DNA from: Liopterus haemorrhoidalis
Taxonomy: Eukaryota; Arthropoda; Insecta; Coleoptera; Dytiscidae
Length of the DNA stretch: 64,000 nt
Direction: 5' to 3'
Assembly: GCA_963971575.1 (NCBI GenBank)
Contig: OZ020611.1
Coordinates: 208,795,324 to 208,859,323, forward strand
The notes under the pieces: generated by a model
The model's database searches: none
Seen by the model: only the letters and a program-made list of their open reading frames with translations
What the model was told of the DNA's origin: nothing
Made by a program: the position numbers and the translations under genes
Shown: positions 1-10,968 of the stretch, piece by piece
Position numbering within the stretch: the first letter of the stretch is position 1
Layout of the letters: each line of letters opens with the position of its first letter

Positions 1-200
1 AAATTATCGTACAGCAAGATAAATTATGCATTTTACAATAGGTATATAAGCTATATTTTACTATGATCAGTATTTTATAGAAAATGCATCTTCCCCTGTT
101 ATTTTCAGGTTTTCGTAGGTATTATCAAGAAAACCTTATTTCGTCACATAAGTCTGTCTGTTCGGTAGAAATTGTGGCCAAGTGGCTGGATTTAGAGCTA

Positions 201-572
201 AAAGGGATATTTTGTTTCTTTTTTTATTTTTTTCAAAACTTGCTACGTTCAACTTTGTAAAACTTATGTTGATTATAATTTTGTAAATAAATGGTTGCCA
301 TTTTGAAATGGTTTAACATAAAAATATGACTTTTTGATGTCATTGTAAAGCTAATTTAATGTACTTTTAGGAAAAAAATATAAAATTATCAATTCCCTAT
401 GCTAGATCAAAAGTTGACATCATTTCCGGTGAAACCGGAAGTGCCTCAGAATTCTTATAGTAACCTTTAGATGGGCCTTTTTGTCTAGTTTAACTTTTGT
501 TCTGAAGATTTTTTGTATCTTCACAAATAAAGCAGATTTTCGGGGTGCCCCGTTTCAAACAAACACCCTGTA
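201..572 (+). repeat. CAGGGTGT-end dispersed repeat, copy 1 of 3
   Basis: About 370 bp that recurs at 37197-37566 (inverted) and 51018-51386 (same orientation) with high similarity. One end is a short GATATTTTGTTT stretch, the other ends in CAAACAAACACCCTGTATA. It contains TTTCCGGTGAAACCGGAA, a short palindrome present in all three copies. No open frame is shared. The class is unknown; an ACACCCTGTA end is common in insect non-autonomous elements. Confidence 0.75.
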
Positions 573-1956
573 TATGTATAAGCGAATAATAATATTTAAA
601 AACTTACCAAGAGATTTGTAGGTATACAATTTAATGTTTAAAGCATTTTTTTTTTCGACTTGTAGCTTCCGCAAAAATGTATATTAAATATTCATAATTC
701 ATTGATCATGATAAAGAAATTTTTAAAAACTAATTTGCTTTCCTTAATCTTCGTTGTAAGACTTTTCTTTAGTACCACACATTTTTTTTTTTTTTTAATA
801 TAGTTGTGTCTACGACAGAAAAAAAAGATTTTTTTCGAAAAACTAATCTTATCAAAATTTTCTATTGAACTATTCCGGTTTCCATTAATGTACATTTTTG
901 AGAATTTATCAGATTTTTAGACCAAATCCTATGGAAAATAGGATTCGGAATAAAAATTTTTTTTTTTGACAATTGTCGAAAAACAATTTGTCCAAAATCG
1001 TCAAATATATTTGTTTTTTCAAAAATAAAATTTTGCTCGTTTATCTACACAACATTTTTAAAAAATATTTAATCATTCGTTTAATACAAATTTGATTATA
1101 TTTTTCGGGTGATATGTTTTATTTTATTTTTTGAAGTCTCAGTATTTTTCGTATATGCGGGTAACAGAACTGTATATGCTGGCCGAATTTCAACTCTTTA
1201 GGTCTAGCCGTTTCGTAACAATTTCTACCTTACAAAAAAACAGACAGACACATGAGTAACTGGCTCTCTAATATAAGGGTTTTTAGTATACTTAAAAACG
1301 GTAAAAATTGATGTGAATTATCACGCATTTCACATTTTAAGGGTATCTAGTAAATGACAACAAGTTATGAGTTTATTTTTGATTACCATTGCGTCAGAAA
1401 AAAATTTAAAGAATCGTGGGATAAAAAAAAAATGTGTTCAAAAATTTATAAAAATCTTGAAAAGTAATCTGATCAAAAATGCTGTGACGCCTGCTTCCAT
1501 TTAGCAGAAAAGAAGCGAATTTAGCTACGAAATACGCGCGCATTCAAGTATTTTTTATAACAGAAAATGCGATATTTTCCGAAAATACAATCACATCAAA
1601 AATTGTTATTATTCCGGTTCATATTATTGCATTACTTATTTATTTATTTTCGCTTTCTATTTTCGCTCTCATGTGGAGGGACTACAAATGTTTAGTATAC
1701 TTTTGACATAAATCGTATTAAAACAATGAATTTAAAAAAATATATTTTCGTTTCTTAATCTACGTTTTAAAGACCTATTTTTGAAACCCCAGATTAAATT
1801 TAATAAACAATTAAGATTATTTTTTTGAAAAATAATCTGACCAAAATTCCTTTGAACTCTTCCGAGTCACATCAATAAAAACCTAGTTTACCTAGTTTTG
1901 CTGCTCATAGATACTTTTTGTTCAAGTCTGTATTTTATGTAAATATAAAACAGTAA

Positions 1957-2091
1957 TGCCCAGTTGCATAATAATCTTAAAACTAAATGTAAGCTAAAAC
2001 TCGATGTAAAACACAAAATTGGCTTGCAGCACAATGCGTTTTAATGAATTTCAGCTTACATCTAGTTTTAAGACTTTTATGCAACCTGGCA
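1957..2091. mobile_element. Small PIF/Harbinger-type MITE (135 bp)
   Basis: Imperfect inverted ends, TGCCCAGTTGCATAA on the left and the complement of TTATGCAACCTGGCA on the right, continue inward for about 40 bp. The element is flanked on both sides by TAA (1954-1956 and 2092-2094), the 3-bp TWA target duplication typical of PIF/Harbinger. It sits 75 bp before an exon. Confidence 0.7.
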
Positions 2092-2167
2092 TAAAAATCA
2101 TGTCATGAGAATAGTTCTTAATCTAATATTAACCAACTTAAGTAGACTTAATTCTTTTGCATGATAG

Positions 2168-2875
2168 ATATACCAAAATCTTTTTCTGGAAGTGCATCTG
2201 CATTAGTTAGTGAGAACGTGCCAAAACCGCAACCCAGAAATAACAACCCGCAACCTGTCCCGATTCCAAGAAGAGTAGTACCAACAGTAGTTGGAGCTAT
2301 AGTGAAAAAAACTCCAGAAGATTCTAACAACAATCTTACTAATAATTCTAATGCTTCTTCATCTCATATGGATACTAAATTTGATACAGCAGGTCGTAGA
2401 AGAGGTTTCCAAATTGGAAAATCATTATTTTCAATCATCAATGAATCATCAAATGATATTTCAGATAATGAAAGAAGAACTTCAGAAAACAGTTTTGTAT
2501 CATCATCAAGTAGTAGTAATCTAGAAAAATTATCTTCCGAACATGATTTGGAAATTGAAAATATCGATATGTTTAATCAGAAAGAAAAATCTAATAAGAA
2601 ACATAAAAAATATTCGAGGCACCTACATGGTACGGAAGTTGAGATTCATGATTTGAATCAAAATAAAAAGTACGAAGAGATTTTTGTTAAGAGACCTAGT
2701 GCTGGAAGTAGTAGTTTACCTAGTAATAATTCAGTAACGAGTTTGAGGAGTATGGATAGTATACCTACCTTCTTGGGTAATGGAAGTATTAAGAAATGGG
2801 ACAATCGAGACCACTTAGATGGAATTTCTGTCGATTCGAGTACAATAAACTGGGCTGTCGGTGATAGTGATGCAG
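2168..2875 (+). CDS. Cobl-like WH2 protein, internal exon (first visible)
   Basis: An exon of 708 nt (236 codons). The frame opens before the acceptor (pyrimidine tract then GATAG at 2163-2167) and runs through a Ser/Asn-rich, basic low-complexity region. A Pro-Arg block near 2221-2283 (QPRNNNPQPVPIPRR) could bind SH3 domains. The exon closes just after SSTINWAVGDSDA. The donor is CAG|GCATGT at 2876, a GC donor; joining to 7278 keeps the frame and makes one Asp codon. The nearby GT at 2880-2881 would shift frame and hit a stop in the next exon. The exon is symmetric (phase 1-1), so skipping it would keep frame. The open frame running on to 3108 is intron read-through. The family assignment rests on the downstream exons. 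Confidence 0.75.
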
Positions 2876-3615
2876 GCATGTCTTTAATGCTTTACTTTAA
2901 CACATTTCACTTTTATTTACTTTTAGTATTATTTTCAGTCTTAACTAATTCAGTATTACATTTAAAAAAAAATTATGTGAAGTGTGAATTTTCACACCTT
3001 AAAGAGTTTCGTAGGTATTTAGCAAGTGAAGATGGCCAACAAATGAATCGATTCTTACGGCAGTACACAACCATATTAATCTTATACAAAACTGACAATC
3101 TGAAATAAAATTAGTAACAATCTATACATCAAAATTTGCAAAGAATTTTTATTTATCTACTAAAATATTTTTAATTGTAAACTAAGTTGTTATGTAATTG
3201 TAAATAAACAAATAGCATTATAGATTTGAATTTGAATATGAATTGAATTTTATTTTTGAAATTGAGTAAATATACAAAATCATATTATACATCAATAAAT
3301 ATTCACAAAAATTTTACATAAATAATAATAACATAAAAATACAGTGTCATAAAAGACTAACGTCTTGTGGAGGCACAACAAGAAAAAATAAATAAATATA
3401 GAAATAATCTTTACAAATCTTGATTAAAAATTAAAAAAATCTTGATACTGAAAAATAGAGACGATATATCAAAACGGCTATAACGCTCATATAAAAATCT
3501 ACAAAAAAAAATAATAATGAAAAAATACTAAATATCGAAAAAAGTAAAAATCAGTTGTTGATTATGGTACAAATACGGTCCTGCGTCAATTGAAATAACC
3601 AAGTTTTAATCTTTT

Positions 3616-4165
3616 TCATGAATACATGTTGTGAAACTTTAAAGAAGAAAGATAATCAGGGAAATTATTGCATAATTTAGGCAATGCACTTATAAAATTT
3701 CTGTTTACAATATTTTTATTAATTTTGAAAGTTCTAAATGATTTGTTAACTTTACATTTAGTTCTGTAATAATCGTTAGGAGTTACGAAATATTTAACGA
3801 TTCTTTTATTTTTAAATAGAAATAAGAAAAGGCAGGTTTCTTTAAAAAGTTTTTCAGTGGGATATCGGTGAGGTTTTTTAAACATTATTTTTAAAATAAT
3901 TTGTTGTGTTATTTTAATTTTATTGATGGTTGATTTATTTGCACCATCCCACGCTAAAATCCCGTAAGATAATAGAGATTGAACTAATCCATAAAAAATA
4001 ATTTTTAAAGTGCCTATTTCTAAACAGCGGTTAAGCTGTCTAAAGAGATAAATATATTTCCTTAACCGGTTATTTAGGTAATTAATGTGCAGTTTCCACG
4101 ACATATGACTGTCATTTATAACTCCCAAATATTTGATGTCATTTTTAATTAAAATTTTATTATTA
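3616..4165 (-). pseudogene. 5'-truncated LINE reverse-transcriptase C-terminal fragment
   Basis: The minus strand encodes about 180 residues beginning near IKNDIKYLGVINDSHMSWK and continuing with YGLVQSLLSYGILAWDGA. This matches the region after the polymerase core of jockey/CR1-group LINEs, where a KYLGV..D..M.W..HI motif precedes L.YGI..W. The polymerase motifs and endonuclease are missing. The break at about 4160 falls in an AT-rich palindromic stretch, as expected for 5' truncation. The A-rich 3' end lies toward 3240-3600. It is antisense inside the host intron. Confidence 0.75.
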
Positions 4166-4490
4166 AAATTTTTTAATAATAAAATTTTTGTTTAAAAGGT
4201 GCCATCTTGTATACCAAAGGACGCATATTTGCGTACGACGTGGCAAATTGTAGTTAAAGTTTTATTCTATAAATATGGTTTAAACTCTTTTGTTCTATTG
4301 TGAAAACTGCTTGCAGTTCTTATACTACTGCTGCGGGTAAAAATATTTATATTTACGTAATGAACACGTGTATCAAGTGGAATTCTATTATCATCAAATG
4401 TAAAATACTTTTTGAAGCAGGTTTTATACTATAAAAAAATTATTACGTATTATTAGAACATTTTTACACAAAACTATATAAATGATTTAT

Positions 4491-5660
4491 TATATCGCTG
4501 GCTGCATTCCATACTATTCTATGTCCACTTTTTCTACATTTGAGTTATTGACATTTTAAAATTTGACATAACAGATCTCAAAACCATATTTTATTTTTGT
4601 GTTTTTAGTTTATTTAATATTTTTTATAAGTAATTGGGAATTTATTTATGCAATAAAAAATATAAATTACTAATAGTTATTAACAAAACTTTAATTTTTT
4701 ATTAGGACATAGAATAAAAGGAAAATATACTATAATAACAAAATGCAGATATTTTATTCTATGTCCAAAACTACACCTCTATTATAAATAAATCTTCAGA
4801 GAAAGAATATTTTTATTTAACATTAGCATACAAAACTATTATAATTTCCTTACAATTTTATTCGCATTTTCATAGAAAATAATATAAATTATAATAATCA
4901 CTTTTTAACTTAAAATTATTATTGCAATAACTGAAACAATGAATGTAGTAACGTAAAATTAGATAATATTTTTCTGGATAAAGGTTAGTTTCCAATTGAC
5001 GTAAACGTAGAATTCTACGTCTAAGTGAACAAATAAATAATAGTAAAATGCATTTTAGGGTTTCTTATCACACGTAGATGGACGTAGAAATGGAAACGTT
5101 AAAGTAGAATATTAATATTTTTGTATTTCACGTTTACGTTTTGATGCTTTGCCTACTTATATATTCACGTAGACGTAGAATTCTACGTTGACGTCAATTG
5201 GAAATCATCCTTAAGAATATAAAAATAGTACTTTATACTTCAGTGCAATATTTGATCCCAAATTTTCTTCAAATGTTGGATCATCTGCATCAGATGCACT
5301 ATTTGTTTCTAAAATGTCGTCCATTTTTTGAAAACTGGCACTACATATTATTTAAATAATATTAAATTTAGAAAACTTGCACATACATTGACAGCTATTT
5401 TTTAAATGCGCGAATATTCTATGTCCACAAAACGCAAGGCTGTTATTGGTTGATGGACATAGAATATAAACGCTCAAAATTTATACCATATAAGACAGAT
5501 AGAATAAAAATGAATATAGTTTTACAAAGTACTGGAGTAGAAAATGGACATGGTATGATGTAGTTTATGTACATTTTGTCTCATAGAATAATGTGGCACT
5601 CATAACGCAATTTATTACAAAAGTGGACATAGAATAGAATGGAACTCAGCCAGCGATATA
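4491..5660. mobile_element. Non-autonomous TIR transposon, 1.17 kb
   Basis: The ends are long inverted repeats: TATATCGCTGGCTGCATTCC at the left and its near-complement at the right (about 5613-5660), about 45 bp with few mismatches. The motif ATTCTATGTCC recurs inside (near 4750, 5413 and 5455 in either orientation). A minus-strand stretch at about 5240-5326 encodes an acidic peptide beginning MDDILETNSASDADDPTF, probably the N-terminus of a lost element protein. A Harbinger MITE is nested at 4982-5211. The superfamily is not certain because the target duplication is ambiguous. Confidence 0.7.
4982..5211. mobile_element. Nested Harbinger-type MITE with 50-bp inverted repeats
   Basis: The left arm starts AGGTTAGTTTCCAATTGACG and the right arm is its near-complement. 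Each arm carries the palindrome GTAGAATTCTAC followed by GTC. TAA flanks both sides (4979-4981 and 5212-5214), fitting PIF/Harbinger. It sits inside the larger TIR element. Confidence 0.75.
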
Positions 5661-5732
5661 TTAAGTATATTATATTTTAAACTTACAAATATATTTAGTA
5701 AATTACAGAACATTGTTGTCTGATATCTATGA

Positions 5733-6154
5733 CTCACTCCGTTCCAAAATAAGTGTCCGATTTTAGTTTTTTTAATGGATTATCGAAATAATTAAATTAT
5801 GCGTATCAGTAGTTATTTATTTAAATTGGTCCTCGATTTGGGTTTCTTTAACGCCATTCAATCATTACAACACAAAGAGTCCTCGTCCAGTATTGATGAA
5901 CTCATTGCGTCTGTGCATAAAACATGGGATGAAATAACCGCGGAAAAACTAGACAATTGTTTCATTACACTGCAGAAGTGTATGGAATTGACCATGCTTC
6001 ATAGAGGAGGCAACGATTACAAGCTTCCTCACATTTAATTTAGTTGTGAAAATATACGTTATATATCCCTTTGCATATTTTTTTATGAAATTGGACACTT
6101 ATTTTGGAACAAATAAAATTCCTAAATCGGACACTTATTTTTGAATGGAGGGAG
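5733..6154 (+). mobile_element. Stowaway/plant-mariner-like transposon derivative, copy 1
   Basis: The left end reads CTCACTCCGTTCCAAAATAA and the right end complements to CTCCCTCCATTCAAAAATAA, each followed by GTGTCCGATTT; the repeats span about 31 bp. TA follows the right end (6155-6156); the left duplication is degraded. A second copy of the terminal motif lies just inside the right end (about 6088-6111). The interior encodes only a transposase C-terminus, so this is an internally deleted copy. The ends strongly recall the plant Stowaway consensus (CTCCCTCCGT), which is mobilised by plant-type mariner transposases. Confidence 0.75.
5826..6038 (+). pseudogene. Plant-type mariner transposase, C-terminal remnant
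   Basis: The segment encodes LVLDLGFFNAIQSLQHK, then SIDELIASVHKTWDE, then NCFITLQKCME, RGGNDYKLPHI and a stop. This order (DLGFF.AIQSLQ, then IDEL, LTLQ.CM, and GGN.YK.PH at the C-terminus) is the signature of the last 75 or so residues of plant mariner-like (DD39D) transposases. The helix-turn-helix region and the first two catalytic aspartates are absent; the Asp of LDLGFF lies downstream of the expected third catalytic position. Family recognition is from memory of the motif. Confidence 0.7.
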
Positions 6155-6359
6155 TATTAAGTTATTGAGCGATAAAATTTTTACTACAATTTTCTGTAAA
6201 ATGCTCGAATGTGCTAAGTTTTTTATATAAAATAGGTTGTTACTAATTTTATTTCAGATTGTAAGTTTTGTATAAGAAACTTGTAATCTGTGGGGGTTAT
6301 ACGTAGCATTAAGCGTTTAAGAGCTTTCATTTAATACTGTCGTACATTAGTTGTTTATG

Positions 6360-7225
6360 TTTTTGGTTGGACCCACCTGAAATTTGGTGAACAAAAATTT
6401 TGGAAATATTTTTAGTCGTGCAATTACAGAATTTTCTTAAAATATTACTTGCCTTTTCTTAACATATTCTATTATTTATTATCTTAAATAAATTTAAAAA
6501 AGAGATTTTTTTTTTTCTAAAATATTGATATTTTTCGAAGAAATAATCTAATCAAAAATTCCCTTTTCAAGTTTTTGAACTAAGCCTTCTGTGTGATAAC
6601 ATTTTTTGGAAATATATTTGACAAACAAAAATCCATCAGAAAGTTTCTATTTTATTTATTTATTTTCATCCCTTAATCAATAGTTAAAGAGCTTCCATTT
6701 TATACTTCACAATACGTTTAAAAACAGTAAATAAATTTTGTCAACGATATAAAAACGAAAATAAAATCTAAATATTCCTTTTGTATTAATCCGGTTCACA
6801 TAAATGTGCATTACTTAGAATTTTTTCAGATTTTTAGACCAACCTCTCTGGGTTACAAGGGGGACACATTTCATAAAGCATATTTTTGGCAAAAACTGCC
6901 TTGAAATAAAATGTTTTTTAAAAATTGTTTTTTTTTTTCATTAATCCACACACCAAGAGCATTAGTACCTACCCCTCAAAATTTAAAATAAATATTTGTT
7001 GATTATTGGTTTCCTTTTTTCTACAAATATATTAATAATATATTTCGAGTGACATACTTTTCCCAAATCTGTTATTTTTCTCATTTATGGGTTAAAGAAC
7101 TGTATAAGTTTGTATTCAACTCCATAGATTCAGTCTTTTGCCTGTAATGTATACCGTATCATACAGACATACAGATATATGAGAGATGGTATAATGGTTT
7201 CTTTGTTTTACCTACGAAACTCTAA
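6360..7225. repeat. AGGGTTTTGTAGGTAT-family fragments in the intron
   Basis: The stretch shares with later copies the boxes AATTCCCTTTTCAA, TTTTTAGACCAACC and GTATTCAACTCCATAG, then a run ending in ACCTACGAAACTCTAAA at about 7210, which is the degraded AGGGTTTTGTAGGTAT end. No coding capacity is seen. Confidence 0.6.
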
Positions 7226-7277
7226 ATATTTTATTTTTCAGTTAATTTTATTTTGTTTTTCATTTTCTTTTAAATAG

Positions 7278-8530
7278 ATTCATCATGTCCAACACCAAGC
7301 ATCAAGAGTGCAAGAGTCTGCGCTTCATCATTACATTCTACGAACATAGAAAATGTAGAATCTTCTGTTGATACTAGTCACGTGTCAGACAAATTTCTTA
7401 ATTCGGAATCTGTAGTTTCATCACCTTCCGTTATAAATGAAAAACTTAGAACATCTACACCGAGAAAGGAAGAAATTCCAAAAGAAAATGGAATACAAAA
7501 AGATGTTTCACCAAGATTAATAATTCAAAAAGAACCTGAATTAGTTTTAAAATCAGAAGAAATAAATGAATTGGAAGCGGAATGGCAGTATCAATTGCCG
7601 TCACCACCTAAAGCTTTTAGAGATACAAGTCCGACTAATTTTACCGATATGACAAACTATGACACAATCACCTTTAATGGACTATCAGTCGATTCAGTGG
7701 TTACTCCACCACCTACGTTTGATGCAAATGACCGATCAGATAGTAAAACAATATCAGAAGTGGATTCGGAAAAAAAAGTTTTAACTTCAAAATACTTATC
7801 ACTAGAAAATCTAGAAAAAAGAAAGTCATTAGTTCTAGAAAGAGAATTAGCTAGTCTTAAAGTTGCTCAAAATGAGAAAAATGACATCACACTCAGGAAT
7901 CAAAAAAATAATTTAATAAATGAAGTTGAAGAAGTTATCCAAAACAGATCGAACCGTTCTTCAACGCTATCCAGAACAAACAGTCAATCCAAAGAAAAAA
8001 TATTACAATCCGACAGTACTTTACCTAACTTCAAAATAACAACATACGATCAACCAAAATCAAAAATAAACATCTTTGAAGATGACACTATAAGAAGTAA
8101 CGTTGATAAAAAATACGATCAAGAAAAAAGAAATTCAGTCGCTGATATTAACATAAGTTTCAAACCTAAAAATTTTGAATCTGATACTTTTTTAGCACAC
8201 AAAAGAAACTCATTAGGTAGTTCTTCGACAGAAAATTTAACTTTCATGAAAAGAATGAACAGTATTGATGATGCAATGTTTAAAAAACCGCAAGAAGTAC
8301 CAAAATACAGTAAATTTAGTTCATTAGCAAAGAAAAATATATCTAACGGAGACTCAGTTTCAAGATCGGAATCCTTTTCTCAGACAAATGGTTGGTCCAA
8401 GTCTAATCCGGTCAAGAGATCAAAGTCACAAGTTTCTTTAGAAAGATATAATAAAGAAGAAAAAGTAAATGAAGAAGATATGCAAAAATCAAATAGTATG
8501 TGGAATGTATCAGGACTTCAAAGTTTAGAG
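7278..8530 (+). CDS. Cobl-like WH2 protein, middle exon
   Basis: The acceptor TTTTAAATAG precedes 7278 and the donor GAG|GTGAGC follows 8530. The exon opens with SSCPTPSIKSARVCASSL in frame with the upstream exon and ends in phase 0. The product is Ser/Lys/Asn-rich and probably disordered. At 7583-7624 it carries WQYQLPSPPKAFRD, which resembles a W.Y.LP.PP.AF.D motif of Cobl/Cobll1 proteins (recognised from memory). A likely short helical stretch follows at about 7796-7870 (SLENLEKRKSLVLERELASL). Several RSxS and RNS sites suggest phosphorylation. The first ATG-free start at 7382 is not used; translation enters from the upstream exon. Confidence 0.75.
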
Positions 8531-10968
8531 GTGAGCTTTTTACCCTTATAAATACTATCCTATTTTCTTTTACGACCTTTGTAAATATATATATTTTTTT
8601 AAATAACTTTGGAAGGTTGCTAAAACAAAACTTGCCGCTCTTACTAACATTTAAGCTTCAATACTAATTATAAATTATAAGGGGATTATTTAATTTGTAT
8701 TCTAATACTACACGTTCATAAAAGAATAAATTTCAGAAATCTTATAGCAGCCTGAATGCTCAGAGTTTGAGACAATATTATTTGCTGGAATCGTGTCAAG
8801 GTGTACAAGTTTAAGTAAACGTAGTTTTTTTTTTTTTTCAAACGCTATATCCAGTCGAGTCAGCCAATTTAGGAATAACTGGTTCCCATAGTGAGGGAGG
8901 AAGACAGACAAATTCAAGGAGAGGCGATCCCCTCCTATGGATTATTTGATGAAAGTGGAGCGGGAAGGGGTTTTAAATATTTATATTTTTCAGTTTAATC
9001 TATAAAATCGACTCCCTCAAAAAATTGCTGTAACTACCTATGCAGTGTAAATAAATAAAAACTAACAAATAAAAATAATGGAGGTTTATAAGAAACTGCT
9101 GTAAATTTTAGCAACCAATTTCCAAAAATTGGCTGAGTAACACTGGCTCTATCCAAAGACATCCAGAAAAGCCAGCTCGACATACGTTATTAATTAAACA
9201 ACGAAAGTTGCTCTTGTACTTCCGGTTTGTTTCGAAAAATTCGATGCTACTATTCGATTTATTGGGTAAATTTTGGTCATCATTTTTCCCCAACTTACTC
9301 ATACGTTGCATTTTCGAGAAAAATTGTGTGGACTAGAGCTCGTTCAACTTAACTTCAGCGCAGGGTATTATAAATTACGTCATCAATTCTGCGCGAGAAA
9401 ACAGCTGATCACATTGACGTACATAAGGGTTTTTAACACTTGTTGTGGAAACCAAACACACAAAATCATGTATTTGAAATACTTTTTTTACTCATTTTAG
9501 TACAGGGTATACCTTGGAACGTACGAGAAATAAATAATAATAATGGAAATAAACAACCAACATCGCACAATACGCGTAGTCAAAAACAAATCAAAGTAAG
9601 TGACGCCACTGAAATGTGTTAAGCTAACTGTTGATAACGTAATGGATGAAATTTGGATTCTGCGCAATAGAGTGGGTGATGAAGTTAAGTTGAACGAGCT
9701 CTAATACACCCTGTATAGTTTTATTATAGTTTGGTTTTTAAATGTTTTATCAGTATACATTAATCCAGTTCGAAAAGGTTACAGAGTTGTGGTTTATTGA
9801 AAAAAAAAAAAAAAAAATGCAAGACATTTCAATTCGAGAAATTCAAATAATAAATAAATCATAACTATAAAATCAAAATAATTGTTTAAAAAGATCACCA
9901 GAGACTTACACAATTGAGCACGAACAAATAGGGCGTATGTTGCTTCCTTTTTTCACACATAATAGTTGTTTGCGTACTGAAAAGTATTACTAGATTTGAT
10001 CGGGGTAATTAGATACTATTCTTTCAATAAGTTTGGACAAGCCTATGACTGCAACCGTTGAAACGTTTGTACATGCCGTTTGACCGCTAGCAAGCATATG
10101 GACGTGAGTTCAAGTCCTACTTATATCAAATAATTTGTGTAAAAAATATTTATACAAATTACAGGTTCTGCTTAGCCATTCACAACCGGCTGTATACTGT
10201 AAGTGCCTCTCTGTGTACACTAAATAATGGACGTAGAGCCTCGTTTATAATAGATGTACTATTTATCAATAGCATAAAAATCACAGTACTCTTTTTGTTC
10301 TGTTTAACAACAGTGAAAGTCTTTTATACTACCTTTATGGATTTGCCATGCATTAAGTTATAGACCTATTACAAACGAGGCTTAGTACCATACTGCTCTT
10401 GAATGTGAAAATATGTCACGAAACCTGGAAACATGAGGCCTAGGCCTACCTCGAGCTGTTGCGCCAATGATGACGATTCTTTCAATAAGCCATATCTCTG
10501 GAAATTTTTTAAATCGGACCTACAACTTTTTTTTGCTTAATATTCATGAAGGAATCTGCAAAATTGTAGTGTGTTCTTGCAGATTCCTTCTGGAGCACTC
10601 GAGATTTTTTAATTGACATTAAAATCATAACATCAAGGAATTCTGAATTAAATTCAATAAATAATCGTTAGGCTTCCTATAGGGAAATAAATTTAAGAAT
10701 TTTAAATAAAATTAATATTCAAAATTTGATTGTGTTGTGTTTACACAGCTGTCAAACTAAAATTGTAGGAATAAATATTTTTTACAATATTTTATGAATC
10801 TGTTTTGCCGTTTTATCAACAAAAATTGACCACCTTAGCGCTGGGATGAACGGATGATTTTTATGAACGTGGTAGTATTATTTTACAAATTAAAAACTTT
10901 ATCCCTCATATATTCTTATTACAATTCTTGTTTTATCGGAATAAAATTGATATTTTAATTTTTTTAAG
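8531..10968 (+). other. Second visible intron of the Cobl-like gene
   Basis: A canonical GT-AG intron (GTGAGC to TTTTTTTAAG) of 2,438 bp. It contains a MITE at 9334-9703 and a stretch at about 10062-10130 with a tRNA-like B-box (GAGTTCAAGTCCTAC), a possible degenerate SINE. Nothing else was recognised; the short frames in it are not supported as genes. Confidence 0.7.
9334..9703. mobile_element. MITE with perfect 23-bp inverted ends
   Basis: The left end TAGAGCTCGTTCAACTTAAC (continuing TTC) at 9334-9356 is exactly complementary to 9681-9703. The right flank continues into ATACACCCTGTATA, so the true element may extend about 12 bp further out, with the left side degraded. The interior has no long meaningful frame. 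The superfamily is unknown. Confidence 0.75.

Larger units (their letters stand above)
1..2167. other. Intron (3' part) of the Cobl-like gene, filled with repeats
   Basis: No exon was recognised before the splice acceptor at 2166-2167, so this stretch is read as the end of an intron whose 5' exon is outside the window. It holds a fragment of the AGGGTTTTGTAGGTAT family (about 102-190), a copy of the CAGGGTGT-end repeat (201-572), further AGGGTTTTGTAGGTAT-family sequence (about 600-1900, with the internal box TTTCAACTCTTTAGGTCTAG near 1190) and a small Harbinger-type MITE (1957-2091). The short open frame on the minus strand at 692-895 is AT-rich chance coding. Confidence 0.6.
2876..7277 (+). 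other. GC-AG intron of the Cobl-like gene, transposon-filled
   Basis: A 4,402-bp intron beginning GCATGT and ending TTTTCTTTTAAATAG. It contains an AGGGTTTTGTAGGTAT-family fragment (about 2975-3060), a LINE 3' fragment on the minus strand (3240-4165), a long TIR element (4491-5660) with a nested Harbinger MITE (4982-5211), a Stowaway/plant-mariner-like element (5733-6154) and another AGGGTTTTGTAGGTAT-family copy (about 6360-7225). No further host exon was seen. Confidence 0.65.

Noticed and set aside
2876..3108. Extension of the first exon to a stop at 3108
   Set aside because: The region after 2875 is AT-rich and carries repeat-family sequence (AAGTGTGAATTTTCACACCT), while splicing to 7278 gives a clean frame.
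5799..5825. ATG at 5799 as a real start of a small gene
   Set aside because: The following residues are the C-terminal end of a transposase and the ATG lies in element DNA with no upstream coding part.
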